Shown here piece after piece: positions 61,901 through 64,000 of a stretch of 64,000 bases of DNA. The notes under the pieces are model-generated. The model did not search any database, had not been told where the DNA came from, and saw only the letters and a program-made list of their open reading frames with translations. Every line of letters starts with the position of its first letter. The stretch's first letter is position 1. The position numbers and the translations under genes were made by a program. Source of the stretch: Medicago truncatula (taxonomy: Eukaryota; Streptophyta; Magnoliopsida; Fabales; Fabaceae); the NCBI RefSeq assembly GCF_003473485.1, contig NC_053045.1, positions 54,416,494 to 54,480,493 on the forward strand, given 5' to 3'.

Positions 61901-64000
61901 TCCGCATGGAGAGACCACCCAATATACTGTTTTTGTTGAGTTGTTACGCCAAGTTGCTGGGTTGAAGCGTCGCTTGTTTGCACTGTTTGGTCACCCTGCG
62001 GAAAGTGTTAGAGAAACGGTAGCTGTGATAATGCGATCAATTGCAGAAGAAGATGCTATTGCTGCAGAGTCAATGCGGGATGCTTCTCTACGTGATGGTG
62101 CTTTGTTGAGGCACTTACTGCATGCATTTTTTCTTCCTGCTGGTGAGCGTCGTGAAGTTAGTAGACAACTTGTTGCTCTTTGGGCAGATTCTTATCAACC
62201 AGCTTTAGAGCTATTATCTCGAATTCTGCCTCCGGGCCTTGTTGCTTATTTGCACACACGTTCTGATGGAGGTCTTGCTGAAGACACTAATCAAGAAGAG
62301 TCATCATCTAGGAGAAGGAAAAGACGTTTACTTCAGCAGAGGAAAGGTCGCACTGGGAGAGGAATTACCTCCCAAGAACAATCTTTCCCTTCAGCCAATA
62401 GCTTCGATGTTTCAGATTCAAGTAGGCAGACAGGGGTTGCTGTTGGTAGAGGGTCAGATAACTACCCTAACACTTCTGTTGACCCAAGTTCTGGACAGAC
62501 TTCAAGTTTTCAATCTTCTATAGTTCATACTAGTGAAAATATGGCCAAAGAATCTACTGGAGATGCCCAAAATGGGTTTTCAGCCGTTGCGGCTTCGGCT
62601 ACTGTGGCATCAGAAAACTCAAACGAAGCTCCTGATTTTTCAAATTCAGTTGATCCCGACTGCAGTGCAGTTGGTTCACAGAATGCAGGCATTCCAGCTC
62701 CTGCTCAAGTTGTTGTGGAGAACACCCCTGTAGGATCTGGTCGGCTTTTATGTAATTGGCCTGAATTTTGGCGAGCTTTTGATCTTGATCACAATCGGGC
62801 AGACTTGATTTGGAATGAGCGCACCAGACAAGAGTTGAGGGAATCGTTGCAAGCTGAAGTTCATAAACTAGATGTTGAGAAAGAGCGTACTGAAGATATT
62901 GGTCCAGGGGGTGCTACCCTTGAAATGATGACAGGGGCTGAGAGTGTACCACAAATATCTTGGAACTACTCTGAATATTCTGTTTGTTACCCAAGCTTGT
63001 CGAAAGAAGTTTGTGTTGGTCAGTATTATCTGCGTTTACTGCTTGAGAGTGGCAGTGGTGGCAGGGCACAAGACTTCCCATTGCGTGATCCAGTTGCTTT
63101 CTTTAGAGCCCTTTACCATCGTTTTTTGTGCGATGCAGATATAGGGCTTACCGTAGATGGTGCTGTTCCTGATGAATTAGGTGCATCTGATGATTGGTGT
63201 GACATGGGAAGGTTAGATGGTTTTGGTGGAGGTGGTGGGTCATCAGTGAGAGAGCTTTGTGCAAGGGCAATGGCAATTGTATATGAGCAGCATAACAAGA
63301 CCATAGGCCCTTTTGCAGGCACAGCTCACATTACTGTTCTCTTGGATAGGACCGATGACAGAGCTCTAAGGCACCGACTTCTCTTACTTCTGAAGGTTTG
63401 TGTTAATTGAATTTACTTATTCCTTGCTCTTTCCTGCTGTTTTGCCCCTCTAGTTTTTCTTTCTCCGAGTAAGGTGATGAAGAGTTACTCTGCTTTTGAA
63501 ATTCATGTTAATATTTGTGCCTTCTTTTTAGGTACTAATATTTTGGCAGGTTTTTGAACCAAAAGAAAAATGCATTTTAAAATTTTGATCTTCAATGTTG
63601 CTAGTTGCAATATGGTCAGTTGCCATATTGTTTTAACTATTATCTTAAATGGAGTAGCATTTTAAAAATTCTCTAGTAAATTACAAATTCTTCTGTTTGA
63701 TAATTTTAAATAACTATTGCTTACTCAATTTCAGGCATTGATGAAGGTTTTATCAAATGTAGAGGCTTGTGTTCTGGTTGGAGGTTGTGTTTTAGCAGTT
63801 GATCTGATTACAGTGGTACATGAAACCTCAGAGAGGACATCTATTCCCTTGCAATCAAATTTGATAGCAGCTAGTGCTTTTATGGAACCACTTAAGGAAT
63901 GGATGTATATTGACAAAGATGGTTCTCAAGTTGGGCCTATGGAAAAAGATGCTATCAGAAGGTTATGGTCCAAGAAGGCTATCGACTGGACAACAAGGTT
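58920..64000 (+). CDS. GRV2: GRV2/KAM2 (RME-8-like, DnaJ-family) endosomal protein, 5' part, about 1209 aa in window
   Basis: Eight exons are visible: 58920-59357, 59651-59887, 60053-60140, 60242-60450, 60747-60848, 60925-60987, 61170-63395, and 63735 running off the window. All introns are GT-AG and in frame. The protein opens with EEPEYLARYLVVKHSWRG, the N-terminal signature of the RME-8/GRV2 family, and follows the Arabidopsis protein (about 2550 aa) through SVTRLRSAAHGTLN, AEEPQMFAIEFSDGCP, LPRLTMPGHRLDPPCGRVYL, LKHLAAAAKDAVAEGGS, FVELLRQVAGLKRRLFALF, VGSGRLLCNWPEFWRAFDLD and EVCVGQYYLRLLLESG. The last visible part, EWMYIDKDGSQVGPMEKDAI, is GYF-like. The J domain lies beyond the window. 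By family it is a large peripheral endosomal protein for vacuolar and endosomal trafficking, affecting shoot gravitropism in Arabidopsis. Truncation is due only to the window edge. Confidence 0.95.

Noticed and set aside
1..64000. CRISPR arrays, bacterial operons, prophage or organelle inserts
   Set aside because: No regularly spaced repeats, no polycistronic gene runs and no plastid or mitochondrial gene fragments were recognised.

Overview
The window is nuclear plant DNA from a dicot, most likely a papilionoid legume close to Medicago. The evidence is the AT-rich intergenic DNA, intron-rich genes whose proteins I recognise as plant families, and many short plant transposons. All protein identities come from reading translations and from recalled family features; no database search was run.

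Seven protein-coding loci are supported. (1) 7623-14086 (+): a 14-exon multipass membrane RING-finger protein of the TMEM185/Fragile-X-F-associated family. (2) 19335-20467 (+): a two-exon DIVARICATA/SRM1-type MYB transcription factor. (3) 23022-32518 (-): an 18-exon class II histone deacetylase of the HDA15 type, with a RanBP2 zinc finger. (4) 39458-43685 (+): an 11-exon TRM5-type tRNA (guanine-37-N1)-methyltransferase. (5) 46251-48217 (+): a two-exon GH17 beta-1,3-glucanase with an X8 module and a probable GPI anchor. (6) 50789-53468 (+): a four-exon DUF936 protein. (7) 58920-64000 and beyond (+): the first eight exons of a GRV2/KAM2 (RME-8-like) endosomal protein, cut by the window edge. The genes do not form a pathway or cluster; this is an ordinary euchromatic gene series.

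The intergenic DNA and introns hold many mobile-element relics: a Helitron with diagnostic ends, three SINE-like elements (two with long target-site duplications), several Mutator-type fold-back MITEs with 9-bp target duplications, a 0.8-kb element with long inverted repeats built of GGTAGTTAACTACC-type palindromes, two LINE fragments meeting in opposite orientation, and a third decayed LINE.

The points most worth a second look are an internal tandem duplication in the histone deacetylase that gives it a second copy of an acidic N-terminal module, a TRM5 intron whose donor reads TTAAGT where GTAAGT is expected, a SINE inserted two bases after the MYB stop codon, and the pile-up of four unrelated elements in the deacetylase introns. 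I found no CRISPR array, no operon, no free-standing tRNA or rRNA gene, and nothing that qualifies as a new multi-gene system.
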